From Burkholderia cenocepacia (GTDB taxonomy: Bacteria; Pseudomonadota; Gammaproteobacteria; Burkholderiales; Burkholderiaceae): a stretch of 64,000 nt of DNA. Below, piece after piece: positions 43,332 to 52,021 of the stretch. The stretch lies in NCBI RefSeq assembly GCF_900446215.1, contig NZ_UAQZ01000013.1, positions 62,001 to 126,000 of the forward strand, in the 5' to 3' direction. The notes below the pieces were generated by a model. The model ran no database searches, was not told the origin of the DNA, and worked only from the letters and a program-made list of their open reading frames with translations. Within the stretch, counting starts at the first letter, position 1, and the number at the start of each line of letters is the position of its first letter. The translations under genes and the position numbers were made by a program.

Positions 43332-43475
43332 ATGCAAACGTCTAATGTCTCCGATCGTTCCACCCAATCCACTGGCTGGCTCGCACGTGTTGGCGAGCTG
43401 CTGGCAGAGGCCTGGGCGCTCCACCTCGAGAACTGCGAAGTCATCGCTGAAGCACACGCGCGTCTGCCGCGCTGA
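43332..43475 (+). CDS. Small hypothetical protein (47 residues)
   Basis: A short frame beginning MQTSNVSDRSTQSTGWLARV and ending in an amphipathic helix, VGELLAEAWALHLENCEVIA, with no signal peptide. I do not recognise a family. Support comes from a plausible promoter and dyad just upstream and from codon use like the neighbours; a GGGG stretch seven bases before the ATG is a weak ribosome binding site. An in-frame ATG at 43287 would overlap the dyad and is less likely. It could be a small regulatory or membrane-associated protein. Confidence 0.55.
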   Translation: MQTSNVSDRSTQSTGWLARVGELLAEAWALHLENCEVIAEAHARLPR

Positions 43476-43902
43476 GCGAACGGCCGGCCGGCTGACGCGT
43501 TTGCGCTGACGCACGCCGACCGCGGCGGTCGCGCGGCGTACCCGACGGGCGCGCCGGGCATGCAGAAAGAGGCCGGGATTCGTCCTTCCCGGCCGGATAC
43601 GCGCACCGCATCGGCAGCGTTTCAAGGTCGTCTCGAGGCCGTGTTTCAGGCCGAGACCGGCGCCGATTCGTGTCGGCGCGGACCGTCGTCAGCCGGTTGC
43701 GGCCCGGACGGGATGCCATTCTTCTCGACTTGCGCGCGCTTGCGCCGAGCCATGCCGGGCGGAAGACTGATCCGTTTTTGTGCCTCACGGGCCGTCTTCC
43801 CGGCACGCCCTTCCTGTCAACCGTTCGCCGGCTTTCCTCCGCGCCTGCGTCCGATCGCACGGCCGTCGCTGCAGCGACGGCCGTGCGCCGATCTCCGCTC
43901 CC
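43476..43902. other. 427-base gene-free region
   Basis: Between the small ORF and the convergent end of the Lrp gene. Apart from the long palindrome at 43856-43887, I see no gene with a ribosome binding site, no repeat and no RNA gene. Confidence 0.5.
43856..43887 (-). terminator. 32-bp perfect palindrome, likely terminator of the Lrp gene
   Basis: CGCACGGCCGTCGCTG is followed by its exact inverse; the folded form has a 14-base stem and a TGCA loop. It lies 16 bases beyond the Lrp stop codon. No T tract follows on the minus strand. Confidence 0.6.
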
Positions 43903-44385
43903 TCACACCTGAATCGAAGGCACGTCCTTCATGCACCGCAGCGCGAACATCGAGCGGCTGTGGCGGATGCTCGAAATCCGGTACAGCTTTTCGCGCAGGA
44001 AGCGCTCGTAGCCGGCCGTGCCGTCCACCGCGACCTTGATCCAGTAGTCGTACTCGCCCGACACCAGATACGCCTCGAGCACCTCCGGCAGCGCCGCCAG
44101 TTCGGCGCCGAAGCGCGCCAGCGCGTCGTCTTCATGGCGATCGAGCGTGACTTCGAGGATCACGATGTCCGCGTAGCCGAGCTTGCGCTGGTTGACCAGC
44201 GCGACATAGCCGTCGATGTAGCCGTCGAGTTCGAGTTGCCGCGTGCGGTTCCAGCAGGCGGTGGTCGACATGCCGATCTGTTCGGCCAGTTCGGCGTTCG
44301 ACAGGCGCGCATTTTTCTGCAATGCCCCCAGGATCTTGCGGTCCTGATTGTCGAGCGTTTTCGGCGTGCGTTCGCGGGTAGCCAT
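43903..44385 (-). CDS. Lrp/AsnC family transcriptional regulator
   Basis: A 160-residue regulator. The helix-turn-helix is at about residues 10-65 (LDNQDRKILGALQKNARLSN, then AELAEQIGMSTTACWNRTRQ). The C-terminal RAM ligand-binding domain (about 75-150) contains ADIVILEVTLDRHEDDALAR and YLVSGEYDYWIKVAVDGTAG. It is divergent from a LysE exporter gene, the classic amino acid-sensing regulator/exporter pairing. A 13-base dyad immediately upstream of its start may be its own operator. Confidence 0.94.
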   Translation of the reverse strand: MATRERTPKTLDNQDRKILGALQKNARLSNAELAEQIGMSTTACWNRTRQLELDGYIDGYVALVNQRKLGYADIVILEVTLDRHEDDALARFGAELAALPEVLEAYLVSGEYDYWIKVAVDGTAGYERFLREKLYRISSIRHSRSMFALRCMKDVPSIQV

Positions 44386-44389
44386 GATG

Positions 44390-44402
44390 AGAAGAATCTT
44401 CT
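44390..44402. promoter_or_regulatory. Dyad AGAAGA-A-TCTTCT before the Lrp start
   Basis: Perfect six-base arms, four bases upstream of the Lrp-family start codon, in the gap shared with the divergent LysE gene. It is consistent with an autoregulatory Lrp/AsnC half-operator. Confidence 0.4.
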
Positions 44403-44669
44403 ACTGAAAATCGGCATTCTATCTGAACGGGATTCCGGTTTCAGGCGCGTTTTGCTGGAAAACAGGAAGCCTTTTAACCGGGCCGCTTGATACATTTTCT
44501 CCATGCCTGCTGCCCGGCACGCTCCCCGCGACAACCCCTCGCAGCGGGACGCACGGCCGCAATCACGAGTTGCGGTGCCGGCCGGCAGGCATGCGATTCC
44601 CCGCCGCCCGCACGCCTATCCGACCGCGTGCGGGGCCGGTGCCTGCTTCCCCGTTCCTGCCCGTCCGTC

Positions 44670-45326
44670 ATGTCGTTCAAGCTTTATCTGTCGTTCCTCG
44701 CCGCTTCCGTCGTCCTCATCTACGCGCCCGGCCCCGTCAACCTGCTCACGATGAACCAGGCGCTGCGCACCGGCTGGCGCCGCGCGCTGCCGTGCGTCTG
44801 GGGCGGCACGCTCGCCGTGCTGCTGCAACTCGCGCTGACCGCGCTGTGCCTCAATTCGCTGGTCCACCTCGACGAACACGCGCTGACCGTGCTGCGCTGG
44901 GCCGGCGCCGCGTATCTCGTCTGGCTCGGCGGCAAGCAATGGCTGAGCCGCGCGCCGGCCGGCGCAGCCGCGGCACCGGCCGACGTCGACGCGGGAACGG
45001 CGATCGCCGCGCCGGACGCCGACTCCGGACGCGCGCTGTTCTGGCGCGGCGTCGCGACTTCCGGGCTGAATCCGAAGACGCTGCTGTTCTTTCCGTCGTT
45101 CTTTCCGCAGTTCATCAGCCCGACTGCCGACTGGAGCCTGAACCTTCAATACCTGCTGCTCGCCGCGACGTTCGCGCTGCTGTTCGCGGGCGGCGTCGCG
45201 TCGATGGCGCTGTTCTCGCACCGGCTGAGCCGCGCGCTGCAGCGGCCGGCGCGGATGCGGGCCATGAACCGCGTGACAGGCGGGCTGCTCGTCGGGATGG
45301 GCGCGATCATGGTCGGCTGGAACTGA
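44670..45326 (+). CDS. LysE/RhtB family amino acid exporter
   Basis: A 218-residue inner-membrane protein with six hydrophobic helices. The hallmark YAPGPVNLLTMNQALRTGWR lies in helix 1 and the loop after it; the second-half SGLNPKTLLFFPSFFPQFI is also diagnostic of the family. An Ala-rich insertion (about residues 95-120) forms the central loop. It exports amino acids and is divergent from an Lrp-type regulator. The ATG at 44670 places the first helix at the N-terminus. Confidence 0.93.
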   Translation: MSFKLYLSFLAASVVLIYAPGPVNLLTMNQALRTGWRRALPCVWGGTLAVLLQLALTALCLNSLVHLDEHALTVLRWAGAAYLVWLGGKQWLSRAPAGAAAAPADVDAGTAIAAPDADSGRALFWRGVATSGLNPKTLLFFPSFFPQFISPTADWSLNLQYLLLAATFALLFAGGVASMALFSHRLSRALQRPARMRAMNRVTGGLLVGMGAIMVGWN

Positions 45327-45442
45327 ACGGCCGGCGTGCCGGCTCCGTGGCGGCAACCATCGGGCCCCGCGAAAAAGCAGCCGAACGCCGAATGCTTTAG
45401 GGTAGCGGCTGGTTCGTTGGACATGCCCTGCCGGGCGACTGA

Positions 45443-46618
45443 ATGAAGCACGTCACTACCCGCCTGCGGCGCCTGTTCGCGCCGATCGGCCTGCACTGGT
45501 ATCTCGCCCTCCTGCTCGCGCTCGATGCACTCATGGTGCTGCGCCCCGTCGTCGAACACGCGCGGCTCGGCCTGCATCGCGCCTGGCTCGCCGATGCGCT
45601 GAACCTCGTCGACAACATGGGGCTCGTCGTGCTGCCGCAGGTCGTCGTCGCGGCCGGCCTCGCGACGATGGCCATCGGCATCGTGCTGCGCGCCCGCGTC
45701 GCGTGGGTGCTGTCGATCCTGCTGCTGGTCGCGGCGGCCGCCATCAGCGTGCTCGGCGGCTATCGCAGCCACGCGGTGTTCGTCTATACGGCCGTGCTGG
45801 TCGTCGCGCTGCTGTACTACTGGCGGCACTTCGACCGCGCGAGCATCGCCGCCAGCAGCCTGTTCGCGTTGCTGAGCATCGTGTCGCTGCTGATCTACGC
45901 GACCTTCGGCGTGCTCTATCTCGGCGACGAATTCACGCCGCCCGTCCACGATCTCGCCACCGCCGTCTATTTCTCCATCGTATCGATGTCGACCGTCGGC
46001 TACGGCGACATCGTCCCGCACGCGCCGACCGCACGCCTGTTCACCGCGTCGGTGATCGTGCTCGGCATCACGGTGTTCGCGACGTCGATCAGCGCGGTCG
46101 TCGGCCCGGTGATCGGCGGCAATCTGAAACGGATCGTCAAGGGAGGCATTTCGAACGTGATCCGCAAGCATCATTTCCTGATCGTCGGCGCGACGCCCGT
46201 CGCGCATGCGGTGCACGACGGGCTGCGCAAGCGCGGCTACGCGGTGACCGTCGTCGTGCCGGCCGGCGTCGAGCACAACTATCCGGCCGCGACCGACCTG
46301 ATCGTCGGCGATGCGACCGACCATGCGGTGCTGGAGAGCGCCGGCGCGGCGACCGCCCGCGCGGTGCTCGCGCTGCGTTCGGACGACGCCGAAAACGCAT
46401 TCATCATCCTCGCGATTCGCGAGATCGCACCGTCGGTGCGCACGGTCGCGCTCGTGAACCAGCAGCGCAACCTCGAACGGCTGCGGCTGTTGAAGCCCGA
46501 CATGGTGTTCTCGCCGCAGCAGCTCGCGGGCGAACTGCTCGCCAGCACGCTCAACGACGAACCGGTCGACAAGTCGGTGATCTCGCACCTGCTGTTCGGC
46601 ACGACGGATGCCGCATGA
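45443..46618 (+). CDS. Voltage-gated-type potassium channel, Kch-like
   Basis: A 391-residue membrane protein resembling E. coli Kch. About six N-terminal helices end in the pore loop with selectivity filter TVGYGD at residues 184-189 (VSMSTVGYGDIVP). A cytoplasmic RCK/TrkA-N domain follows from about residue 238 (HHFLIVGATPVAHAVHDGLR; LIVGDATDHAVLESAGA). The filter is intact, so a potassium channel is expected. It is monocistronic or loosely linked to yqaA, 62 bases downstream. Confidence 0.92.
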   Translation: MKHVTTRLRRLFAPIGLHWYLALLLALDALMVLRPVVEHARLGLHRAWLADALNLVDNMGLVVLPQVVVAAGLATMAIGIVLRARVAWVLSILLLVAAAAISVLGGYRSHAVFVYTAVLVVALLYYWRHFDRASIAASSLFALLSIVSLLIYATFGVLYLGDEFTPPVHDLATAVYFSIVSMSTVGYGDIVPHAPTARLFTASVIVLGITVFATSISAVVGPVIGGNLKRIVKGGISNVIRKHHFLIVGATPVAHAVHDGLRKRGYAVTVVVPAGVEHNYPAATDLIVGDATDHAVLESAGAATARAVLALRSDDAENAFIILAIREIAPSVRTVALVNQQRNLERLRLLKPDMVFSPQQLAGELLASTLNDEPVDKSVISHLLFGTTDAA

Positions 46619-46679
46619 GATCGTGAGCCGATGACCGCGTGACCGGAGCCGGCCGCCGCATGGCCGGTACAATCGCGCG

Positions 46680-47111
46680 ATGTCCGAATTGCTCACTTAC
46701 GGCGGCCTGTTCGCCGTGTCGATGGTCGCCGCGACCCTGTTTCCGCTCCAGTCCGAAGCCGTGCTCGCCGGCCTGCTGCTCGCCGGGCGCGAACCCGCGT
46801 GGGCGCTGGTGCTGGTCGCGAGCGTCGGCAACGTCGCCGGCTCGGCGATCAACTGGGCGCTCGGCCGCGGCATCGAGCATTTTCGCGAGCGCCACTGGTT
46901 TCCGGTCAAACCGTCCGCGCTCGCGCGCGCCGAGCGCTGGTATGCGCGCTACGGCCGCTGGTCGCTGCTGCTGAGCTGGGCGCCGGTGATCGGCGATCCG
47001 CTGACGATGATCGCCGGCGTGCTGCGCGAGCCGCTGCCGACCTTTCTCGTCATCGTGACGATCGCGAAAGTCGGCCGCTATCTGGCCGTCGCGTGGCTCG
47101 TCACGCACTGA
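46680..47111 (+). CDS. yqaA: YqaA/DedA-type small membrane protein
   Basis: A 143-residue protein with about four hydrophobic segments (YGGLFAVSMVAATLFPLQSE, ALVLVASVGNVAGSAINWAL, YGRWSLLLSWAPVIGDPLTM, ITIAKVGRYLAVAWLV). The pattern FPLQSEAVLAGLL, GNVAGSAINWALGR and WAPVIGDPLTMIAGVLR matches YqaA of the DedA/SNARE-associated superfamily, implicated in membrane lipid movement and envelope homeostasis. Length is family-typical. The exact substrate is unknown. Confidence 0.9.
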   Translation: MSELLTYGGLFAVSMVAATLFPLQSEAVLAGLLLAGREPAWALVLVASVGNVAGSAINWALGRGIEHFRERHWFPVKPSALARAERWYARYGRWSLLLSWAPVIGDPLTMIAGVLREPLPTFLVIVTIAKVGRYLAVAWLVTH

Positions 47112-47161
47112 CCTCCGCTTCCCCTTCGCCCGCCTGCGGGCCCGTGATCCGCGACATCCGC

Positions 47162-47190
47162 TAAAGATTTCGCGAAAGTTGCCGTATTAA
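47162..47190 (+). promoter_or_regulatory. Sigma-28 (FliA) type promoter of the chemoreceptor gene
   Basis: TAAA (47162-47165), exactly 15 bases, then GCCGTATTAA (47181-47190). This compares with the FliA consensus TAAA-N15-GCCGATAA. It lies about 60 bases before the chemoreceptor start, so the gene is probably part of the flagellar/chemotaxis regulon. Confidence 0.7.
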
Positions 47191-47250
47191 CGGGACCACG
47201 AGCGGTGACGCGTGCGTTCCGCCTCCTCTCACTCCCACTCAGGATGTCTC

Positions 47251-49236
47251 ATGAGAATGACCCAATTGGGCCGGGTGAGCGTCGGCGCGCGTCTGGCCGC
47301 GCTCGCGTGCGCGCTCGTCGCCTTGCTGTTTACCGTGTTTGCGTGGACGCTCGCCCATTTCGCCGGCCAGCAGCTCGCCGATGAAGCGCATCAGCGGATC
47401 GCCGACAAGGAGCAGTCGATCCGCGCGATGGTCGACCTGTTCGACCAGGCGTTGAGCGCCGAAGCCAACCGCTCGATGTCGCTGTTCGCGAGTTTCCTGC
47501 CGGCCGATTTCACGCTCGACCCGGCGCGCACCGTCGACATCGGCGGCGTGGCCGCGCCGACCCTCCTCGCGGGCGGCCAGCCGCTCGACCTCGATTACTC
47601 GATTCCCGACCAGTTCCTGAAGAAAAGCGGCGCGATCGCGACGATCTTCGCGCGCGACGGCGACGATTTCGTGCGCATCACGACGTCGCTGAAGAAGCAG
47701 GACGGCGCGCGCGCCGTCGGCACGAAGCTCGACCGCGCCGGCCCCGCGTATGCGCCGCTCGTCGCCGGGCGCAGCTACACGGGCCTCGCGAAGCTGTTCG
47801 GCCGGCCGTACATCACGCAGTACAAACCGGTGACCGATGCGGGCGGCCGCGTGATCGGCGCGCTGTTCGTCGGCCTCGACATCGGCGCCGAGCTCAAGCT
47901 CGTCGAAGACGGCATCCGCGCACTGAAGATCGGCGACAACGGCTACTACTTCGTGCTCGATGCATCGCAAGGTCCGTCGCGCGGCACCTTCGTCGTGCAT
48001 CCCGATGCGGCCGGCCAGCGCGCCGACGACACGCGTGCGCCCTACGCGCAGATGCTGGCGGCCGGCGAAGGCCGGCTCGCGTACACGTCGACCGATCCCG
48101 CCGCGCACGACGGCGGGCCGAGCGCGAAATTCGTGTCGTTCACGACGATTCCGCAGTGGCAATGGCTCGTCGGCGGCGTTGCGCTCGACGACGAGCTGCT
48201 TGCCACCATGCGCGCCACCCGCAACCGCTTCCTGATCATCGGCGCCGTGCTCGTCGCGGCGTTCGCGACGCTGTTCGTCATCGTCGTGCGACGCGTGGTG
48301 AGCCGGCCGCTGGAAGCCGCCGCGCGCGCGTCCGAACGCTATGCGGCGGGCAACCTCAGCGTGCGCATCCGCGACGGCGCGGGCGGCGCGCCCGGCGGCA
48401 CGGGCAACGACGAGATCGGCCGGCTCGTGCAGGCGGTCGACGGGATCGGCGACGGCCTCGCGCGGATCGTCGCGCAAGTGCGCAACAGCGCCGCCGACAT
48501 CGCGCACGGCACGGTCGGCATCGCGGCCGGCAGCGGCGACATCGCCGCGCGGATCGCGACGCAGGCCAGCAGCGTCGAACAGACGGCCGCCAGCATGGAG
48601 CAGATCACCGCCGCCGTGCAGCAGAGTGCCGAGCACGCGGCGCAAGCCAACGCGCTGGTCGCGGACGCGTCGGCCGCCGCGACGAACGGCGACGCCGCGG
48701 TGCAGCGCGTGGTCGCGACGATGGACGACATCGGCCGCGCGACGCGCCGGATCGCCGAGATCACCGGCGCGATCGAAGGCATCGCGTTCCAGACCAACAT
48801 CCTCGCGCTGAACGCGGCCGTCGAAGCCGCCCGCGCGGGCGAACACGGCAAGGGCTTCGCGGTGGTCGCGGCCGAGGTGCGCGCGCTCGCGCAACGCAGC
48901 GCGGCCGCGGTCAAGGAAATCGACGCACTGAGCACCGAATCGTCGACGACCGTCGAACAGGGTTACCGGATCGCGGACGCCGCGCGCGGCACGATGCGCG
49001 ACATCGTCGCGCGGGTTGACCAGGTGCGCACGCTGATCGGCGAGATCAGCGCCGCGTCGCGCGAGCAATCGACCGGCATCGAGCAGGTGAACCTGGCCGT
49101 CACGCAGATCGGCGACGCGACGCAGCAGAATGCGCGGCTGATCTCGGATGCCGAGCGCGCGGCCGTCGCGCTGCGCGACCAGGCCGCGCAACTGTCGGAC
49201 GCGGTCAGCGTGTTCCGGCTCGAACGCGACGCGTGA
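47251..49236 (+). CDS. Methyl-accepting chemotaxis protein with Cache sensor
   Basis: A 661-residue chemoreceptor. TM1 is at about residues 12-35 ([20 protein letters not shown]). The long periplasmic region is of the Cache_3-Cache_2 type ([40 protein letters not shown]). TM2 is about 330-350 ([20 protein letters not shown]), followed by HAMP and a methyl-accepting coiled coil. The conserved hairpin tip reads [20 protein letters not shown]. No C-terminal CheR-binding pentapeptide is visible. The ATG at 47251 follows AGGATG; ATG 47257 is an alternative. The sensed ligand is unknown. Confidence 0.94.
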   Translation: MRMTQLGRVSVGARLAALACALVALLFTVFAWTLAHFAGQQLADEAHQRIADKEQSIRAMVDLFDQALSAEANRSMSLFASFLPADFTLDPARTVDIGGVAAPTLLAGGQPLDLDYSIPDQFLKKSGAIATIFARDGDDFVRITTSLKKQDGARAVGTKLDRAGPAYAPLVAGRSYTGLAKLFGRPYITQYKPVTDAGGRVIGALFVGLDIGAELKLVEDGIRALKIGDNGYYFVLDASQGPSRGTFVVHPDAAGQRADDTRAPYAQMLAAGEGRLAYTSTDPAAHDGGPSAKFVSFTTIPQWQWLVGGVALDDELLATMRATRNRFLIIGAVLVAAFATLFVIVVRRVVSRPLEAAARASERYAAGNLSVRIRDGAGGAPGGTGNDEIGRLVQAVDGIGDGLARIVAQVRNSAADIAHGTVGIAAGSGDIAARIATQASSVEQTAASMEQITAAVQQSAEHAAQANALVADASAAATNGDAAVQRVVATMDDIGRATRRIAEITGAIEGIAFQTNILALNAAVEAARAGEHGKGFAVVAAEVRALAQRSAAAVKEIDALSTESSTTVEQGYRIADAARGTMRDIVARVDQVRTLIGEISAASREQSTGIEQVNLAVTQIGDATQQNARLISDAERAAVALRDQAAQLSDAVSVFRLERDA

Positions 49237-49271
49237 CCGACGGCGGGCGATCGGCCGCGGCCGGGCCTCGA

Positions 49272-50924
49272 CTACTTCTTGTCGCCGGCCAGGTCGATCG
49301 CCTTGTCCGAGCCGACCGCGTGGCGCAACTGGAACTTCTGGATCTTGCCGGTCGACGTCTTCGGCAGCTCACCGAAGCGCACGGCCTTCGGCACCTTGAA
49401 GCCCGCGAGCAGTTGCCGGCAGTGCGCGACGATCTCCGCCTCGGTCGCGCTCGCGCCTTCGCGCAGTTCGACGAACGCGCACGGCACCTCGCCCCACTTC
49501 GGGTCGGGCATCGCGACGACGGCCGCCACGGCCACCGCCGGATGCCGGTACAGCGCGTCCTCGACCTCGATGCTCGAGATGTTCTCGCCGCCCGAGATGA
49601 TGATGTCCTTCTTGCGATCCTTGATCCGGATATAGCCGTCCGGCATCAGCACCGCGAGATCGCCGGTATGGAACCAGCCGCCGTGGAACGCCTCGTCGGT
49701 CGCCTTCGGGTTCTTCAGGTAGCCCTTCATGCAGATGTTGCCGCGGAACATGATCTCGCCGAGCGTCTCGCCGTCGGCCGGCACCGGCGTCATCGTGTCC
49801 GGGTCGAGCACCGTCGCGCCCGCTTCGAGGTGGTAGCGCACGCCCTGGCGCGCATTCAGCCGCGCGCGCTCCTCGTCGGACACTGCGTCCCAGTGCGATT
49901 GCTTCGCGCAGACGGTCGCCGGGCCGTAGACCTCGGTCAGCCCGTACACGTGCAGCAGGTCGAAGCCGATCTCCTTCATCTTCGCGATCACGGCCGGCGC
50001 GGGCGCCGCGCCCGCGACCATCGCGTGCACCGTATGGTCGATCCCCGCGCGGAACTCGGCCGGCGCGTTCGCGATCGCGCTCTGCACGATCGGCGCGCCG
50101 CAGTAGTGCGTGATGCGCTCGCGGCGAATCAGGTCCAACACGGTCTTCGCATCGAACTTGCGCAGGCACACGTTCACGCCCGCGCGCGCCGCGACGGCCC
50201 ACGGGAAACACCAGCCGTTGCAGTGGAACATCGGCAGCGTCCACAGATACACCGCGTGCTTCGGCATGTCCCATTCGAGGATGTTGCTGATCGCCGCGAG
50301 GTACGCGCCGCGATGGTGGTAGACGACGCCCTTCGGGTCGCCGGTCGTCCCCGACGTGTAGTTCAGCGCGATCGCCTCCCATTCGTCGGCGGGCGGCGTC
50401 CACGCGTAGTCGGGGTCGCCGCCGGCGACGAACGTCTCGTAGTCGGTCGCGCCCGCGAAACGGTCGGGGTCGGCCGGCAGCGCGTCGGCCACGCTGACGA
50501 TCTTCAGGCCCGGCACCTCGAGCGCCGCGCGCTGCGCGACCTCCGCGTATTCGGTGTCGACGATCAGCACCTTCGCCTCGCCGTGACGCAGCATGAACAG
50601 CACCGACGACACGTCGAGCCGCGTGTTGATCGTGTTCAGCACGGCGCCGGCCATCGGCACGCCGAAGTGCGCCTCGACCATCGCCGGGATGTTCGGCAGC
50701 AGCGCCGCGACCGTGTCGCCGCGCCCGACGCCGGCCTGCGCGAGCGCGCTCGCCAGCTGCTTCGCGCGCGTGCAGGTCTCGCCCCACGTGCGCCGCACGT
50801 CGCCGTGCACGATCGCGAGGCGCTCGCCGTAGACTTCCGCCGCCCGGATCAGGAAATCGATCGGCGTGAGCGGCACGTAATTGGCATCGCGGCGGCCGAG
50901 CCCGGCCTCGAACATCTGCGTCAT
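49272..50924 (-). CDS. AMP-dependent acyl-CoA synthetase
   Basis: A 550-residue adenylate-forming ligase that activates a carboxylic acid to its acyl-CoA through an acyl-AMP. The P-loop is ALNYTSGTTGDPKGVVYHH and the core motif YGLTEVYGPATV. The hinge region is TGDLAVLMPDGYIRIKDRKK and the catalytic lysine lies in KTSTGKIQKFQLRHA. Its start PLTPIDFLIRAAEVYG resembles medium-chain/methylthiopropionyl (DmdB-like) ligases. GGGAG precedes the ATG. It is divergent from a Crp/Fnr regulator that has a matching dyad in the gap, suggesting regulated fatty acid activation. Confidence 0.93.
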   Translation of the reverse strand: MTQMFEAGLGRRDANYVPLTPIDFLIRAAEVYGERLAIVHGDVRRTWGETCTRAKQLASALAQAGVGRGDTVAALLPNIPAMVEAHFGVPMAGAVLNTINTRLDVSSVLFMLRHGEAKVLIVDTEYAEVAQRAALEVPGLKIVSVADALPADPDRFAGATDYETFVAGGDPDYAWTPPADEWEAIALNYTSGTTGDPKGVVYHHRGAYLAAISNILEWDMPKHAVYLWTLPMFHCNGWCFPWAVAARAGVNVCLRKFDAKTVLDLIRRERITHYCGAPIVQSAIANAPAEFRAGIDHTVHAMVAGAAPAPAVIAKMKEIGFDLLHVYGLTEVYGPATVCAKQSHWDAVSDEERARLNARQGVRYHLEAGATVLDPDTMTPVPADGETLGEIMFRGNICMKGYLKNPKATDEAFHGGWFHTGDLAVLMPDGYIRIKDRKKDIIISGGENISSIEVEDALYRHPAVAVAAVVAMPDPKWGEVPCAFVELREGASATEAEIVAHCRQLLAGFKVPKAVRFGELPKTSTGKIQKFQLRHAVGSDKAIDLAGDKK

Positions 50925-51025
50925 GATCCTGTCTCCCGTGTTCTGTCGACCGGAGCGCACGCACCCCGGATCGTTTTGATGTGGTTCAATTGCCGACAGC
51001 CTAACGGGCGCTATTGTGAGCCGTC

Positions 51026-51041
51026 TGTCATCGAAACGACA
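51026..51041. promoter_or_regulatory. Crp/Fnr-type dyad TGTCATCGAAACGACA
   Basis: The arms TGTC and GACA have the 5-6-5 geometry of Crp/Fnr sites (TGTnn-N6-nnACA). It lies between the divergent acyl-CoA ligase and Crp/Fnr-type genes, 51 bases before the regulator start. Confidence 0.6.
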
Positions 51042-51092
51042 GAGTGCCGCTCGAGCGCTGCGCGTTATCCCTATCCTCGCAAACCCGCACCC

Positions 51093-51836
51093 ATGCACGA
51101 CCATCCCGACGCGGCCGCCGCCCCGGCCGACCCGCCTCCCGCACCGGGCCCGCTGCCGCCGCTGGCGACACTGTTCGGCCAGTGCGCGTGGTTCCGCACG
51201 CTGGCGCCCGAGCACCAGGCGCTCGTGCTGGCCCAGTCGCACGTCGAACAGTGCGAAGCCGGCGACGTGATCGCGCACCGGCTCGCGCCTTCCGCATACT
51301 GGATCGGTGTCCATCAGGGGCTGCTGAAGCTCGCGATCTTCAACGTGTCGGGGCGCGGCTGCACGTTCTCCGGCGTGCCGTCGGGCGGCTGGTTCGGCGA
51401 AGGCAGCGTGATCAAGCGGGAGCTGCGCAAGTACGAGGTCGTCGCGATCCAGCGCTCGACCGTGCTGTTCGTGCCGGTCGACACGTTCCATGCGCTGCTC
51501 GACACGAGCCTGCCGTTCACGCGGTTCGTGATTCATCAGTTGAACAACCGGATGGGCGAATTCATCGCGTCGATCCAGAACAGCCGGCTGCTCGACGTCG
51601 ACGCGCGCGTCGCGCAGGCGCTCGCGCAGCTCTTCAACCCCGCGCTGTACCCGGATACCGGCCCGTCGTTGTCGATCTCGCAGGAGGAACTCGGGATGCT
51701 CGTCGGCGTGTCGCGTCAGCGGATCAACCAGGCGCTGCAGCAACTCGAGAAGCTCGGCGCGTTGCGGCTCGCGTACAACCAGATCGACGTCGTCGATCTC
51801 GATGCGCTCGCCCGCTTCGGCATGGAGCAGCTTTGA
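51093..51836 (+). CDS. Crp/Fnr family transcriptional regulator
   Basis: A 247-residue regulator. The N-terminal cyclic-nucleotide-binding-like beta barrel is at about residues 30-150 (LFGQCAWFRTLAPEHQALVL; GGWFGEGSVIKRELRKYEVV). The dimer helix follows, then a Crp helix-turn-helix at about 195-240 (LSISQEELGMLVGVSRQRIN). There are no Fnr-type iron-sulfur cysteines (CxxC or C-x5-C) at the N-terminus, so oxygen sensing through a cluster is unlikely; the first 25 residues are Ala/Pro-rich. It is divergent from an acyl-CoA ligase, its likely target. Confidence 0.92.
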   Translation: MHDHPDAAAAPADPPPAPGPLPPLATLFGQCAWFRTLAPEHQALVLAQSHVEQCEAGDVIAHRLAPSAYWIGVHQGLLKLAIFNVSGRGCTFSGVPSGGWFGEGSVIKRELRKYEVVAIQRSTVLFVPVDTFHALLDTSLPFTRFVIHQLNNRMGEFIASIQNSRLLDVDARVAQALAQLFNPALYPDTGPSLSISQEELGMLVGVSRQRINQALQQLEKLGALRLAYNQIDVVDLDALARFGMEQL

Positions 51837-52021
51837 GCGCCGCCCGATGCGCGAAACCGTCGCGATCGCGGCAGCGCATTCCGTCTGCGGAATCGGCCGA
51901 CGGCCCGCGCGCCTCAACCTGACGATTCCGCCAGTTTCACGACAGTAACCCGTGCCGGGCCGACGCCTATCATTCGGGTTCCCTTCACCGCCGCCCGATC
52001 ACCGCCTGCCCCGCCGCCTCC

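Noticed and set aside
47128-47141. GCCCGC-CT-GCGGGC as a terminator after yqaA
   Set aside because: The loop is only two bases and there is no T tract; too weak to call.
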